The translations under genes and the position numbers were made by a program. From Metellina segmentata (Eukaryota; Arthropoda; Arachnida; Araneae; Tetragnathidae): DNA of 64,000 bases. Position 1 is the first letter of the stretch. Every line of letters begins with the position of its first letter. Shown here piece after piece: positions 63,533-64,000 of the stretch. The stretch is taken from assembly GCA_947359465.1 (NCBI GenBank), contig OX375883.1:15750088-15814087 (forward strand). Direction: 5' to 3'. The notes beneath the pieces are model-generated. The model had not been told where the DNA came from. It saw only the letters and a program-made list of their open reading frames with translations, and did not search any database.

Positions 63533-64000
63533 CAGGGATGGGCAAACTACGGCCCCCAGAAGGTTTTATCCGGCCCGCGGATAGAATTTTGAGAATTTCT
63601 TCAGTCCGTGCAATCTGAATGCTCTGATGTACTGTATTACATGAAAGTTCGGTGGCTTAGTGCAGGATCTGTTTTCGAGCGAGTTTGGCAGCTGAAAGAC
63701 GACATTGTGTCGTTCTTCCATGAGAAACAGTGTTCTGCGGAGTGCGAAATGTTAGAAGATACAGTATGGCTTTCGGACTTTGCATTTTTCACATATCTTC
63801 TTTGTCATATGAGCAACTTGAATGTCAAGATGCAAGGGGAAAATCAATTTATCGACGATATCTGGGCTCATCTCAAAGCTTTTAAACTTAATCTGTTTGC
63901 TGGGCAGCTAGCTAAGAACGACCTGTCTCATTTCTTGAGGTTAAATTCAATACCCTCCGTAAATGAAGAAAAACTTAAGAATTACGAAGATGGCTTGAAA
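63533..64000 (+). mobile_element. hAT element, left end
   Basis: CAGGGATGGGCAAACTACGG starts a typical hAT terminus with GGCCCGCGG following. Only ~90 bp separates it from mid-transposase sequence, so the 5' part of the gene is deleted. The element continues past the window. Confidence 0.75.
63626..64000 (+). pseudogene. hAT transposase, partial, open to window end
   Basis: A 125-codon open frame: DVLYYMKVRWLSAGSVFERV, then WQLKDDIVSFF, LSDFAFFTYLLCHMSNLNVK and MQGENQFIDDIWAHLKAFKL. These blocks match the region after the catalytic core in ZBED/GTF2IRD2-like hAT transposases (VRWLSRGKVLxRFFELR, LNLKLQGKNQLI). No start codon and no N-terminal half. It could be the same family as the relic at 1-330, which covers the preceding TDGAPS region. 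Completeness to the right is unknown. Confidence 0.75.

Overview
The window is eukaryotic nuclear DNA from a repeat-rich, AT-rich invertebrate genome. Spliced genes, tRNA-derived SINEs, non-LTR and LTR retrotransposons, many cut-and-paste DNA transposons and long satellite arrays all point that way. The host exons are GC-rich, especially at third codon positions, and stand out against an AT-rich background. The only well-recognised host gene is a vertebrate-type flavin-containing monooxygenase (FMO) with a C-terminal hydrophobic anchor. Insect FMOs usually lack that anchor, so a non-insect arthropod or another invertebrate is my best guess. The species cannot be fixed from sequence alone.

Host genes. 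(1) The FMO gene lies on the minus strand. An internal exon is at 61193-60797 and the terminal exon is at 40701-35384, with about 20 kb of intron between them. Upstream exons must lie beyond the right edge. A complete Ty3/gypsy retrotransposon of the Mag type (35773-40459, identical 171-bp LTRs, 5-bp target duplication GACGT) sits inside the coding part of the terminal exon. As sequenced, this allele would lose the last ~129 residues. (2) A small intronless two-helix membrane protein is at 18940-19266 on the plus strand. Little else looks like host coding sequence.

Layout. 0-2.4 kb: two tandem hAT relics and a Jockey-like LINE scrap. 2.9-3.6 kb: a MITE with 9-bp target duplication. 5.6-9.3 kb: a cluster of one tRNA-derived SINE family. 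10.2-12.1 kb: a very homogeneous 229-bp satellite. 12.9-14.4 kb: hairpin-motif cluster and a ~185-bp three-copy repeat. 14.8-15.5 and 17.7-18.9 kb: palindromic ATCGAT arrays. 16.4-17.3 kb: an inverted-repeat element. 20.4-21.6 kb: a 44-bp palindromic minisatellite carrying an RTE-like insertion. 23.4-23.8 kb: Helitron helicase relic. 24.2-27.7 kb: a large inverted repeat around a CR1-like LINE 3' end. 28.6-30.0 kb: a full-length dead Tc1 element. 31.0-32.2 kb: a hAT element with a Mutator-like fold-back element inside it. 33.3-35.3 kb: SINEs and a DNA transposon with 5-bp target duplication, a second copy of which lies at 47.0-48.4 kb. 35.4-40.7 kb: FMO terminal exon plus gypsy element. 40.7-60.8 kb: FMO intron filled with SINEs, a Mutator-type transposase relic, Tc1, an RNase-H-bearing LINE, another SINE family and a mariner deletion derivative. 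61.3-62.8 kb: a 242-bp satellite. 63.5-64.0 kb: an open hAT transposase fragment running off the end.

Apart from the FMO disruption, the most distinctive features are short-palindrome satellites with higher-order structure and several fold-back or TIR elements whose target duplications can be read directly. I found no CRISPR array, rRNA gene or convincing functional tRNA gene.
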